Below, one piece after another: positions 47,727 to 56,821 of a DNA stretch of 64,000 nt. This DNA is from a candidate division WOR-3 bacterium (GTDB lineage: Bacteria > Hydrothermota > Tepidihabitantia > Tepidihabitantales > Tepidihabitantaceae): positions 574,191 through 638,190 of the forward strand of contig JABLXZ010000001.1 of NCBI GenBank assembly GCA_013177935.1, in the 5' to 3' direction. Both the position numbers and the translations under genes were made by a program. The notes under the pieces were generated by a model that saw only the letters and a list, made by a program, of their open reading frames with translations, was not told where the DNA came from and did not search any database. Numbering within the stretch: the first letter of the stretch is position 1; each line of letters begins with the position of its first letter.

Positions 47727-49100
47727 CTATTTCGTAATAACCAGTTTACCATTGGTAACTCCGGAGGTACTGGAAACTTTCCAGAAATAAACACCACTTG
47801 GTATTATCGGGTGGTTCCAGATTATGTCAACCACTTCGTTCCGGCATTCTGCTGATAAATAGGCTACCGTTCTGCCGGTAATATCCATAATTAACAGCCT
47901 TACCGCTCCGGATGCACATTTAACCGTAAAAATGTGGAAAGTTCGGTGCGGTTGGAGAACAACATTTATCCCGGCGTTCAGATTGGTACTTGTTCCCTGA
48001 CTACCCTCTTGGTAAGGTGGAGAATTGTGCCGAGAGAACCCAGGAGCCGGAGGAGCTAGCTGCCTGCCGAATTCGGCATAGATGGTATCGTTTTTCGGTA
48101 GTAGCCCAGCAAGAGCGGTTCCCTCTCTCACCTTTTGGGGAGTTGAAGTTGCACTGTATATAGTTCCCCTTATCACATCGTAGAAGTTGTAATATTCCGT
48201 GCCTCCACCTTCAAGAAACATTGTGCTGTCCCGATAATGAGCGGTCATACAGGCACCATCATACAACCGCCGATAACCAACGATAGGCCTGACATCCCAC
48301 CAAGTATTGCGTACCGGGTCGTAGTGGTAGATCCAACCCTGGCCGTCTTCGTTGTTTTTTAATCCAATCACCAAACCCATCGGGTATGCAATCGGACTAT
48401 CCGGAGACATTGGCACCCAGGCAAGTGCCGCCTCTTCTTCTACATGGCCAACAATATCTGCCAGTCTTTCCCAACTACCCCGAATGGGCGCCGAGTTACG
48501 GCCAAGCCCTTTGTTTATATAAGGGACGATTTCAAAGATATAACGGAAGAAGTGGCCCCGGTAATAACCCGGAGAAATTTCGTGCTCCTTACCGGTGAAG
48601 GCGTAAAGCACAGCATAGGACCTGCCATATATCTCCTGGAATCCACCAAAGCACAGCGCTGCTCCTTCTTCAACCGTTTCAGGAACGGGGGGTCCTTGTA
48701 CCCAGGCACCGTCTTCTGGATAAAATACCCAGAATTCCCGCGTCTCGTTTCCTCTCAAACAAAGAACCCACCCGTTCTCAGGAAAGGCATAAGGGTCGGG
48801 AACAAATGCAATCGCGCCATCTGGTCCAAGTGGAACAAATGGTACTATTCCGTAACTTCTCCATAAGAAGTCATCAATGTCGTATCTGGAAAAAATGTCG
48901 TTCCCATAATAGCCGTCCTGCAGGAACCAAACAGACCTTCTGGTCCTTCCATCCTCTTCAGTTGCTATTCCGGCACAAAGTGCACTGCCGGCATAGGCAT
49001 TATACTGCGGTGGTGGTGGTAAAGGTTCCCAGTAACCTTGAACATTAGCAAAACAGAGAAGGCAAATAATTATTACAAATGCGGCTTTAAAGTTTCTCAT
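47727..49100 (-). CDS. Secreted protein with C-terminal sorting domain (kelch-like)
   Basis: 457 residues from ATG 49100, six bases after GGGAGG; a TTG two codons upstream is not needed. Signal peptide (about 1-21). The body has loosely repeated 'GxALCxG', 'W.fyP.dg.Wv.gp.vPe.v..GaaLcfgg', 'W.yhYdPvrntWwdv' units that resemble kelch-type propeller blades. Sorting domain near the end: 'LLIMDITGRTVAYL', 'IIPSGVYFWKVSSTSGVTNGKLVIT'. First gene of the 49100-44718 operon. Confidence 0.8.
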   Translation of the reverse strand: MRNFKAAFVIIICLLCFANVQGYWEPLPPPPQYNAYAGSALCAGIATEEDGRTRRSVWFLQDGYYGNDIFSRYDIDDFLWRSYGIVPFVPLGPDGAIAFVPDPYAFPENGWVLCLRGNETREFWVFYPEDGAWVQGPPVPETVEEGAALCFGGFQEIYGRSYAVLYAFTGKEHEISPGYYRGHFFRYIFEIVPYINKGLGRNSAPIRGSWERLADIVGHVEEEAALAWVPMSPDSPIAYPMGLVIGLKNNEDGQGWIYHYDPVRNTWWDVRPIVGYRRLYDGACMTAHYRDSTMFLEGGGTEYYNFYDVIRGTIYSATSTPQKVREGTALAGLLPKNDTIYAEFGRQLAPPAPGFSRHNSPPYQEGSQGTSTNLNAGINVVLQPHRTFHIFTVKCASGAVRLLIMDITGRTVAYLSAECRNEVVDIIWNHPIIPSGVYFWKVSSTSGVTNGKLVITK

Positions 49101-49250
49101 CTTCAACCTCCCTTCTTTTTTATTTAATTTATTTCTTCCTATTGCCGCATTTAGTCATAAGACTCCAGCCCGGTTCTGGACCGGAGTCGCACCCTGCCAC
49201 CAATTACCTCCCCGGATTTGTTGTAAAACTGGAAATCACAATATAAAACG

Positions 49251-49275
49251 AGTAGAGTAGAGTAGAGTAGAGTAA
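49251..49275. repeat. AGTAG tandem repeat (about five units)
   Basis: AGTAG repeated about five times within the predicted 5' leader of the minus-strand operon beginning at 49100. Confidence 0.7.
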
Positions 49276-49304
49276 GTCGGTCATCTTAATTCCTAAGTAC
49301 TACT

Positions 49305-49332
49305 ATTATACAACAAAAACCTGTTCTGTCAA
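49305..49332 (-). promoter_or_regulatory. Perfect-consensus promoter of the four-gene secreted-protein operon
   Basis: Minus strand TTGACA (49332-49327), 16 bp, TATAAT (49310-49305). The leader would be about 195 bases, the longest I infer in the window, and contains the pentanucleotide repeat. Confidence 0.6.
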
Positions 49333-49420
49333 GTCACCGGTATTTCCCAATGGAAAAAGCGATAATGCCCTATTTTAATATACGAAAAATTAACGAGAAG
49401 TGACAAACACCATCACCCAA

Positions 49421-49450
49421 GAGTCCGGGGGCAGTTCTGGGGATAGCCCC
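49421..49450 (-). repeat. Degenerate intergenic repeat, copy 3
   Basis: Read on the minus strand: CTATCCC-CA-GAA-CTG-CCCCC-GGACT, matching about 20 of 26 positions of the 14756 copy. Confidence 0.3.
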
Positions 49451-49709
49451 TAACACTCCTTGGCACGCGCCCAGTGCGGTAGCGCGGAAGCCTGATAGCG
49501 CGGTAGTCGGAACTGCGCCATGCGGTTCTATCTTATGGGTAATTTATATGGTTATAACCAAACTTCTATCAGAAACTCTATCCCGTCAAATAGACCTGAC
49601 AATCTAACGACCTGTTTCTGATGCCGCTTATGGTTATGTCTGCAGTTGTGCTTCAAGGTTTGCCATAAACAATAACAAATCTGCTGGCTATTAGACCCGC
49701 CGATGTTAA

Positions 49710-49737
49710 TTGACTGCCCTTTCTTTCGGGTTAAAAT
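49710..49737 (+). promoter_or_regulatory. Leaderless-type promoter of the solute-binding lipoprotein gene
   Basis: TTGACT 49710-49715, 16 bp, TAAAAT 49732-49737, six bases to ATG 49744. No Shine-Dalgarno precedes it. Confidence 0.6.
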
Positions 49738-49743
49738 TGAGCG

Positions 49744-51012
49744 ATGCGTCAATCAACAGCCTACTATCTTTTAGTTGCTTTTCTGGTTTTTGTTTTGCTG
49801 ACCGGTTGCGGACCACGCGGACAGTCCCCAAAAGAGGCTAAGATTAAGATAACCTTCTGGCATGCGATGGGTGGACCTTTGGGTGATGCGCTGGATGGGA
49901 TGATTAACGAGTTTGAAAAGGCGAATCCGGATGTTGACATCCAGCCGGTGTCAATGGCAAACTACTCCAGCCTTTCCCAGAAGTTGATGGGTGCGGTGCA
50001 GGTGAATGCGCCACCGAACCTTGCCCAGATGTACGAGTCGTGGACCACGCAGTTTTATGCCCTGAACAAACTGGTCATCATTGACTCATTGATTCATAGC
50101 CCGGATGGGTTTACAGCCGAAGAACTTGCCGACTTCTATCCCCCATTCATTGAAGGCAACACCTGGGACGGCAAAATCGTCACCCTGCCGTTTAACAAAT
50201 CACTGCCCGTCTTCTTTTACAATATTGATATGCTTGCCCAATCGGGCTATCAAGAATTTCCCCGCACCTGGGAAGAGTTGCGCACGATGCTTTTGCGTCT
50301 CACCGACCGAAAAAACGGCCGGTATGGCGGCGCCGGTTTGGTTAACGAAGGGGTGTTTGGCGCTCTGCTGCTCCAAAAGGGTGGTGAGTATCTGGATGAA
50401 CAGAACAAAAAACCGCTATTCAACTCCGTGGCTGGAGTTCACGCCGCCCAGTTTCTTGCCGATTTGGTTAACAAAGACTCCAGCGTCTATTACGGCGCGG
50501 GCTATGAACCGCAGAACGACTTTCTTGCGGGACGTATCGCCTGCATTCAGAGCACATCGGTTTCCTGGGCGTTTTTAAAGCCTAATTTCACCTTCAAGAT
50601 TGGCATTGCGCCCCTGCCGATTGCGGATAAGCCAGCGGTTATCGGTTACGGCACCAATATCGGCATCTTCCGTACTGGCACCGCCGAACAAATTCGGGCT
50701 GCCTGGCGTTTTGTCAAGTGGTTTACCAGTCCGGAACAGCAGGCAAAATGGGCAACGCTAACCTTTTATGTACCGGTGCGGAAAAGTGCTCTGAACATCC
50801 CGGAATATCAGAAGTTGATTCAGGAAACACCCGGACTAAGTGCCGTATTAAAGCAACTTGAATACCTGCGGTTTGAACCGCGCAGTGAAGCCTGGTTTGC
50901 CGGCAGAAGGGTGCTGGGTGACGCCCTTGAGAAAATCATCCGCGCCGGTGTTGAACCGAAAAACGCCCTTGACCAGGCTGCCGCTGAGGTGGAAAAGGAG
51001 TTGAAGAAGTGA
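49744..51012 (+). CDS. ABC transporter solute-binding lipoprotein (family 1, sugar type)
   Basis: 422 residues. Lipoprotein signal peptide with lipobox 'VLLTGC' (Cys about 22). Family 1 extracellular solute-binding fold (UgpB/MalE-like): 'KITFWHAMGGPLGDALDGMINEFEKANPDVDIQPV', 'YSSLSQKLMGAVQVNAPPNLAQMYE', 'LPFNKSLPVFFYNIDML', 'FPRTWEELRTMLLRLTD', 'AWRFVKWFTSPEQQAKWA'. The closest style is glycerol-3-phosphate or oligosaccharide binding. No permease or ATPase genes follow, so it is an orphan; the next gene (overlapping by four bases) encodes a secreted OB-fold protein. Probably a leaderless mRNA. Confidence 0.9.
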   Translation: MRQSTAYYLLVAFLVFVLLTGCGPRGQSPKEAKIKITFWHAMGGPLGDALDGMINEFEKANPDVDIQPVSMANYSSLSQKLMGAVQVNAPPNLAQMYESWTTQFYALNKLVIIDSLIHSPDGFTAEELADFYPPFIEGNTWDGKIVTLPFNKSLPVFFYNIDMLAQSGYQEFPRTWEELRTMLLRLTDRKNGRYGGAGLVNEGVFGALLLQKGGEYLDEQNKKPLFNSVAGVHAAQFLADLVNKDSSVYYGAGYEPQNDFLAGRIACIQSTSVSWAFLKPNFTFKIGIAPLPIADKPAVIGYGTNIGIFRTGTAEQIRAAWRFVKWFTSPEQQAKWATLTFYVPVRKSALNIPEYQKLIQETPGLSAVLKQLEYLRFEPRSEAWFAGRRVLGDALEKIIRAGVEPKNALDQAAAEVEKELKK

Positions 51013-52628
51013 GAAACTTTATCTTTGTGTTGTCTTTGGTGACATTTGCCCTCGCTCAGGTTGTGCCGATAAGATGGGTAACCGAAGATGCCGATGGCGA
51101 TGGCAAGCCGGACCGTCGGGGCCAGACCGTAACCGTAACCGGTATCGTCACCGCACCGGACAGCATCTTTGACAACCGTTATACCGATATCTATATCCAG
51201 GACACCAGTGGCGGTGTCAATGTGTTCAGTTATACGCTGCAGAACGCCGACCTCGGCGACAGCGTACTTGTGAACGGAACAGTGGACTGGTATCGGGGCA
51301 AAACCGAAATCTCCGGTGCCACCATAACTTTACTTGCCCGCAATCGGACTTTGCCCCAGCCAAGGGTCATCAACTGCCGGGAAATGAACTCTGAACAGTA
51401 CGAAGGCGAACTCGTCGCGATTCCCGGTGTGAAAATCAGCAGTCTGTTTCTTGCCGGTAACACAAACTACAACCTTGAAGACTCAACCGGCACAACTCAG
51501 GTGCGTATCGACGGCCAGACCGAAATCCCGGGACTTATTCTTTCTCCGGACACATTCACCATCATTGGGATCAAAGGGCAGTACACATCGGACACAACCC
51601 AGCCTTTGACCGGATATCAACTTCTCCCCCGTTTTCGCCAAGACTTTTCTGCCAGTGCCGAAGACTATCCCCTTATCACCATCCGTGAAGCCCAGCAGCC
51701 CGGACCGGACGGCTTCACACCACTACTTGTTGACCAGTGGGTGCGAGTCAAAGGCAAAATAATCGGTCCGGCACGCATCTTCACCACCGGCAGCGCCAAG
51801 AGCCTTTATATCCAGGATGAGACCCGCGGAATAAATGTTTACAACTGCTCCTATCCAGATAACCAGGCACCATTCTTTGACAGCCTTGGCATAGAAATCT
51901 CGGTCCTTGGTATGGTAACAGAGTACAACGGCTTAACCGAACTCGCCTCGGGCGTGATGTGGGTCAGTGACACATTTGCAACTCCCATCGCACCAAAACT
52001 TCTGCCTTTCAACACCCCGCTTACCGAAACGATGGAGTCCGATTTGTTAACTGTCGTAGGCGATGTCATCTCAGCACCGGTGCGCTCCGGCTCCGGCTAC
52101 AATATGGTGCTCAAGAACGGCACCCCGGCAATATCAGTTCGCATCTATGACAACACCGGAATTCAGACATCATGGCTGACCACGGGTCGCAGAGTGCGCA
52201 TCACCGGCATCGTGGGCCAGTACGACTACGAACCACCCTACAACACCGGCTATCAGTTGATGCCAAGATTTCCTGAAGACATCAGCGACACCACCGCCGC
52301 CTTTCCCCCAGCGGAACGGCTCCAGATTGACTCCATATTTCCCAACCCGTTTGCCCCGAATGAAGGTGAAGTCGCTACCATTCAACTCAACAGTCCGCGT
52401 ACCGGCTACCGTATTTCTGTTACGATTTACGACCTCCAAGGCAGGCTGAGAAAGCAACTGTTGAATAACGCACCGGGCGGCTACTACGACCTGAAATGGG
52501 ATGGTACTGACGACCGGCTCCAGCGTTTGCCCGCAGGAATTTACCTTCTGAACATCAAGGCGTCAAAAGGTGACGGTACAACCGAAACCTTCAATCGTCC
52601 AATTGTCCTTGCCGTAAAACTGAAGTGA
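51009..52628 (+). CDS. Secreted protein with repeated OB-fold domains and sorting domain
   Basis: 539 residues: signal peptide (about 1-16), then about four OB-fold-like modules ('GQTVTVTGIVTAPDSIFDNRYTDIYIQDTSGGVNVF', 'YEGELVAIPGVKIS', 'VDQWVRVKGKIIGPARIFTTGSAKSLYIQDETRGINVY', 'TVVGDVISAPVRSGSGYNMVLKNG'), similar to the OB modules found beside secreted nucleases and phosphodiesterases, but no catalytic domain is present. The last 90 residues are a sorting domain ('IFPNPFAPNEGEVATIQL', 'IYDLQGRLRKQL', 'PAGIYLLNIKAS'). GTG start overlapping the lipoprotein stop, after AAAAGGAG, so co-expressed with it; ligand unknown. Confidence 0.82.
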   Translation: MRNFIFVLSLVTFALAQVVPIRWVTEDADGDGKPDRRGQTVTVTGIVTAPDSIFDNRYTDIYIQDTSGGVNVFSYTLQNADLGDSVLVNGTVDWYRGKTEISGATITLLARNRTLPQPRVINCREMNSEQYEGELVAIPGVKISSLFLAGNTNYNLEDSTGTTQVRIDGQTEIPGLILSPDTFTIIGIKGQYTSDTTQPLTGYQLLPRFRQDFSASAEDYPLITIREAQQPGPDGFTPLLVDQWVRVKGKIIGPARIFTTGSAKSLYIQDETRGINVYNCSYPDNQAPFFDSLGIEISVLGMVTEYNGLTELASGVMWVSDTFATPIAPKLLPFNTPLTETMESDLLTVVGDVISAPVRSGSGYNMVLKNGTPAISVRIYDNTGIQTSWLTTGRRVRITGIVGQYDYEPPYNTGYQLMPRFPEDISDTTAAFPPAERLQIDSIFPNPFAPNEGEVATIQLNSPRTGYRISVTIYDLQGRLRKQLLNNAPGGYYDLKWDGTDDRLQRLPAGIYLLNIKASKGDGTTETFNRPIVLAVKLK

Positions 52629-52656
52629 CCGTTGCGCACTTTGGGCTAACCCTTTT

Positions 52657-54555
52657 GTGCCGAAAATAAGTCTCCCGAAGGCGAAACCAATTTACCCCCT
52701 TCTTGCTTTTTTCGCACCGTTCACGCTATATTTTTTAACCGCCTGCCGGGACCTTTACTGGTTTGATTCAGCCGAGTTTGTCCTTGCCACCCGCACCTTT
52801 GGCTTGGTTCATCCGCCCGGTTATCCGTTACTCCTCAACATACTCAGTCTTGTCTCTTTACTGCCGGTCTTTACCCTTCCTTTTCGCATCAACCTGATAT
52901 CGACTCTTGCTGCAGCAGGCTCCTGTTTCATGCTCTTTCACATTATCAACCACCTGACAAAAGATTTGAAAACCGCCCTTTTGAGCGCCCTTATCTGGGC
53001 GCTATCGTTTGAACTGTGGCAGCAGGCAACCGCGATTGAAGTGTACGCCCTCCAGGTCTTTCTCTTTGCCTTAACCCTTTGGGCTTTATTACTCTGGCGG
53101 GAAACATCTGCCATCAACTACCTCTATTTCTTCTGTTTTAGTTTCGGGCTGGCTCTTGCCAACCATTTGTTCATTTTAATCTGGATTCCAGCGTTTTTGC
53201 TGTTGCTCAAAACACCTGCTTTAAAAACAGTTCGTCTTCGTCACTGGTTCTTCCTGATTTTACTTCTGCTGCCCGGACCGCTGCTCTACCTTTCCTTGCT
53301 TTTCCGCTCGCAACTACCGCCCTCCTGGGCAGGTATCAATTCCGCAAACGAGTTCTTTCGTTACATCACCGCCGCGGTTTACCGTTACCGCTTCCTTGCC
53401 GGTGGTACCGGCTATCTTGTGCAACAGTTTGCTAATGTGCCTCAAACCTTACTCAAACAGTTTACCCTGTTCTGGCTTTTGCTTTTACCGGGTGTTATCT
53501 GGCTCTTCAAAAAAAACAGGATTTTGTTTGTTGCCTTACTCACCGGCGCCGTCCTTTCTGTCGGCGCCGCACTCCTCTACAACATTTCGGACAAGGAAGG
53601 CTATTTTTTACCGGCATACTTTTGCCTGGCGATTTTTATTGGCACCTCTTTTCAAATTTTCCGGGGAAGCAAAACCCGCCTTACCTTTTTCACCATCATC
53701 CTGTTTGCGCTCATCGGAATCGCCATCTGGAACTATCCCCGGCAAAACCGCGCCCATCTCACCGCGCTCTCTGACCTTGCCCGCTCAATAATTGCGGAAA
53801 TGCCTGACCGTGCCGTTCTCTTTACCGACGACTACAGCCTGTTTCAGGCGCTAAACTGGTACAACATTGTTGAACACCCCAAACATCACATCACCGTCAT
53901 CAGTGAACACCACCTGGCGTTTCCCTGGTACCTCAAACAGCTCTCCCAGACAGTGCCTGTTCCTGACACCTGCTTTACCCTTGCCCGTACTCTGTGGCAA
54001 AAACCATCGGGCATGAACAACACCCGATTTGGCACACTTGCCGCAGAAAGGGTCCAGGAGATTAAGTTTCACCTGCTCCTAAACCTTGCACCCCGACCGG
54101 CATTCTACTTTCCCCGGGATTTTTCCAATGTGCTCGAAGGATGGTACGGGTTTCGGTTAAGGTTACACGGACTCACTTATCAGTTTCGCCCTTTTGAAGA
54201 CACCACACTTGAACCCAACATCAAATTCACATTTCCTGGACCGGATAAATACTCTACAGAAAAATTCTACGACCCCTATGCTGAAGACCTGTGCCGCCGC
54301 TTTGCTGCAACCGCCAATCGTCGCGGCATGCTCCGATACGCCCGGGGCGATGAAATAGGTGCCATCGCCGATTTCAATCTTGCATTACAGTACTATCCTG
54401 ACTATCCTGCCGCTATTGAAAACAAAGGGCTGGTATTTACGCTGGAAGGGAAATCGGACAGCGCCCGATTCTACTTAACAAAATTTATCAAATTAGAGCC
54501 TAACTCACCAGAAATCAACAAAGTAAAATCTTTTCTCAATAAGTTAAACAATTAA
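52657..54555 (+). CDS. DUF2723 membrane protein (glycosyltransferase-like) with C-terminal TPR
   Basis: 632 residues. The first about 370 form ten or more TM helices with the DUF2723 hallmarks: 'LYWFDSAEFVLATRTFGLVHPPGYPLLL' (Asp/Glu in the first loop), 'FELWQQATAIEVYALQVFLFALTLWALLLW', 'SFGLALANHLFILIWIPAFLLLL'. DUF2723 proteins resemble GT-C/PMT protein mannosyltransferases using polyprenyl-phosphate sugars. A soluble region follows, with two TPR-like repeats at the end ('GDEIGAIADFNLALQYYPDYPAAIENKGLVF'). GTG start without a clear ribosome site, 28 bases after the previous gene. It may glycosylate secreted proteins made by this region (inference). Confidence 0.85.
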   Translation: MPKISLPKAKPIYPLLAFFAPFTLYFLTACRDLYWFDSAEFVLATRTFGLVHPPGYPLLLNILSLVSLLPVFTLPFRINLISTLAAAGSCFMLFHIINHLTKDLKTALLSALIWALSFELWQQATAIEVYALQVFLFALTLWALLLWRETSAINYLYFFCFSFGLALANHLFILIWIPAFLLLLKTPALKTVRLRHWFFLILLLLPGPLLYLSLLFRSQLPPSWAGINSANEFFRYITAAVYRYRFLAGGTGYLVQQFANVPQTLLKQFTLFWLLLLPGVIWLFKKNRILFVALLTGAVLSVGAALLYNISDKEGYFLPAYFCLAIFIGTSFQIFRGSKTRLTFFTIILFALIGIAIWNYPRQNRAHLTALSDLARSIIAEMPDRAVLFTDDYSLFQALNWYNIVEHPKHHITVISEHHLAFPWYLKQLSQTVPVPDTCFTLARTLWQKPSGMNNTRFGTLAAERVQEIKFHLLLNLAPRPAFYFPRDFSNVLEGWYGFRLRLHGLTYQFRPFEDTTLEPNIKFTFPGPDKYSTEKFYDPYAEDLCRRFAATANRRGMLRYARGDEIGAIADFNLALQYYPDYPAAIENKGLVFTLEGKSDSARFYLTKFIKLEPNSPEINKVKSFLNKLNN

Positions 54556-54820
54556 AAGCAAAATTGCAACCTCATATCAGGCATTACCAACAGATGTCGC
54601 ACAGTTAGTTATGCTAAATCAATAAGTTATAAAAATAGCACAACACTCCTGCTTCCGTGTCTCACCAATTGTAAGAGAGGAACTGTTTTATAACATATTA
54701 AAAAACCCACGCTTATAAAATTGGGTTCGAAGTATAATTTGGGGCATAATCGTTGCACTTATCTTTTTCAGGAGGGAGCGAATTGTATTTTACCAATAAA
54801 TCCCCCAGAGGGGAAGAAGA
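54556..54820. other. Intergenic leader region of the CapD-type gene
   Basis: About 265 bases. A TATAAT (54733-54738) and a sigma54-like GGGCAT-AATCG-TTGCA (54742-54757) are both possible promoter elements; I cannot choose. Between 54771 and 54824 lies a short upstream frame with its own ribosome site. Confidence 0.4.
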
Positions 54821-54824
54821 ATGA
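54783..54824 (+). other. Candidate 13-codon leader peptide upstream of the CapD-type gene
   Basis: GGAGG (54771-54775) is followed after seven bases by TTG, opening a 13-residue frame (MYFTNKSPRGEEE) whose TGA overlaps the ATG of the next gene (ATGA). The arrangement suggests translational coupling. Confidence 0.4.
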
Positions 54825-56821
54825 GTATTAGCGCCACCGTAGAAAGGGGCGGCAGAATAGAACGCCGCACTTTCAAGGAATTGATTACCCAGGCGCAAAA
54901 AATTGCCGGGCAGTACCTGTCAGTAAAAGCAACCCGGCGCCGGGTTTTCTTTTTGCTGGGTGATGCGCTGGTTGCTACTCTCACAATAGCGGTAGTTAAT
55001 CTCCTTGCCCCCCAACCGGTGATAAGTTTCTCTGTTTCCCAGCCCCAGCGGCTCTTAATCCTCGCCACTGCCAATATCATTCTTACAATCGGTGCCAACT
55101 TTGTCCTGCGTAACTATTCACTCGCCTGGGTCACATTCTCCCTCTCCGACTTACGGAAACTGTTTGCCGCCAGTTCGCTGGTAACAATGTGCCAATTTCT
55201 CCTGCGTCTCTTTCCCGCATGGCGCGCCCTTTCGCCTGTCAGCCCGGTACTCATCGGATTGATACTTTTCTTTTTCCTTGCTGCCTTTCGGGGCAGCAAA
55301 AGGTTGCTCGTTGAACCGCTTTTTACCAGTGTTGAAGGCAAACGAACCCTGCTCGCCATCTCAGCACGCTGTGGTTATTTTATTCCCAACATTTTGCGCC
55401 GCTTAACCAACTTTAACTACTACATCGTTGGTATCGTTACCCCGGACCCAAATCAGGTCGGCAACTATGAGCAAGGTATCGAAGTGGTAGGCACAACCGA
55501 CGATATCGAGGCGATTGTTGAACGGTACCGAATAGAAGTGGTAATGGTGATGCTCGAATCCAACCCGGGATTCAGTTTAGGCGACTTTTATGCTCGACTC
55601 CATCAGATTGGCAAAGTTGAGGTAAAAACGATGCCTTCGCTGGTTGACATTCTTGAAGACCGTTCTGACCTCGGCGCCCTTGAAAAACTGTGTATCCACG
55701 AACTGACCGGCAGACCTCCGGTAACAGTTGATGTGAATCAGATGCGCCGAATTTTTTCTGGCAAAAGGATTCTCGTAACCGGCGCAGGTGGTTCTATCGG
55801 CTCGGAACTGTGCCGGCAACTTGCCCGCTTTAGTCCAGAACTACTGGTCCTGTTTGAGCGCGACGACTCCAACCTGTTTTACATCGAACGCGAACTCCGG
55901 ATGTTCTACCCCAACCTGCGGATTCAACCTTTCCTCGGCGACATCAATCATACCCAGGACCTGGAGCGGGCATTTGCTGAATCCCGTCCCGAAATAGTGT
56001 TCCATGCCGCTGCTTACAAACATGTACCGGTACTGGAATTTCACCCCGAAGAGGCAATTAGAGCCAATGTCTTAGGAACCCATTTTGTTGCCAAAACCGC
56101 CATCCGTTACCATACCCGCACCTTCATATACATCTCTACCGACAAAGCGGTCAATCCCACCAGTGTAATGGGCGCAACCAAACGGCTCGGCGAGATGCTC
56201 GTCACCGCAATGAACGAAGTGAGCGATATGAAAGTGGTTGTTGTTCGGTTTGGCAATGTCCTTGACAGTCGGGGCAGCGTTTCAACCATCTTTCGCGATG
56301 CCATTGTGAAGCGTCAGCCCATCACCGTTACCCATCCGGAGATGAAGCGGTATCTTATGTTAACCAGTGAAGCAGTCACTCTCGTGCTGCAGGCAGCGGC
56401 ACTGGGCAAAGGTGGTGAGGTCTTTGTCCTTGATATGGGTAAACCGGTGCGCATCTGGGACCTGGCACATCGTATGGTCGAACTTGCCGGCTTAACTCCC
56501 AATGTTGACATCCCGATAATCGTTACCGGTGTCCGCCCCGGTGAAAAACTATTTGAAGAACTGTTGACGGCGGAAGAGGGTACTATCGCCACTGAGCACG
56601 AGCGTATCTACCGGGCGCGAATTTCTCAAAACCACTCTTACCCCGAACTACTGGGTAAAATATCGGAACTTGAGGCAAAACTGGAATTTCTTAATCCGGA
56701 CGAAATCAAAAAAGCGTTAACTCAATTTGTCCCTACTTACCGCCCATCGGCGGTTTCAGGTACTATTCCGGCGCGTCCGGTTTCGATTTTCTCCCCTTCC
56801 GGAATTGAGAAAGCAGAATAA
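54821..56821 (+). CDS. Polysaccharide biosynthesis nucleoside-diphosphate-sugar 4,6-dehydratase (CapD/WbpM/PglF family)
   Basis: 666 residues. The N-terminal four TM helices (about 40-165) are followed by a CoA-binding-like domain and an extended SDR domain. 'ILVTGAGGSIGSELCRQLARF' (about 316-336), 'FHAAAYKHVPVLEFHPEEAIRANVLGT', and 'ISTDKAVNPTSVMGATKRLGEMLV', the WbpM-type active site with Met instead of Tyr before the Lys. This enzyme class converts UDP-GlcNAc to the 4-keto-6-deoxy sugar for capsule, LPS or glycoprotein sugars. It likely shares a surface-glycan pathway with the dehydrogenase at 8799 and the DUF2723 enzyme next door. Its end overlaps the convergent gene by 59 bases. Confidence 0.93.
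   Translation: MSISATVERGGRIERRTFKELITQAQKIAGQYLSVKATRRRVFFLLGDALVATLTIAVVNLLAPQPVISFSVSQPQRLLILATANIILTIGANFVLRNYSLAWVTFSLSDLRKLFAASSLVTMCQFLLRLFPAWRALSPVSPVLIGLILFFFLAAFRGSKRLLVEPLFTSVEGKRTLLAISARCGYFIPNILRRLTNFNYYIVGIVTPDPNQVGNYEQGIEVVGTTDDIEAIVERYRIEVVMVMLESNPGFSLGDFYARLHQIGKVEVKTMPSLVDILEDRSDLGALEKLCIHELTGRPPVTVDVNQMRRIFSGKRILVTGAGGSIGSELCRQLARFSPELLVLFERDDSNLFYIERELRMFYPNLRIQPFLGDINHTQDLERAFAESRPEIVFHAAAYKHVPVLEFHPEEAIRANVLGTHFVAKTAIRYHTRTFIYISTDKAVNPTSVMGATKRLGEMLVTAMNEVSDMKVVVVRFGNVLDSRGSVSTIFRDAIVKRQPITVTHPEMKRYLMLTSEAVTLVLQAAALGKGGEVFVLDMGKPVRIWDLAHRMVELAGLTPNVDIPIIVTGVRPGEKLFEELLTAEEGTIATEHERIYRARISQNHSYPELLGKISELEAKLEFLNPDEIKKALTQFVPTYRPSAVSGTIPARPVSIFSPSGIEKAE

Larger units (their letters stand above)
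49107..49709. other. Intergenic region with long leader, pentanucleotide repeat and degenerate repeats
   Basis: About 600 bases without a credible gene. It holds the promoter and 190-base leader of the minus-strand operon, an AGTAG tandem repeat, and at about 49421-49530 a GC-rich stretch with GGGG-ATAG-CCCC, duplicated TAGCGCGG and a degenerate relative of the 944/14756 repeat. It may be a decayed mobile or repeat element. Confidence 0.45.

Noticed and set aside
49744-51012. Start of a complete ABC sugar uptake operon
   Set aside because: No permease or ATPase genes follow; the next gene is a secreted OB-fold protein.
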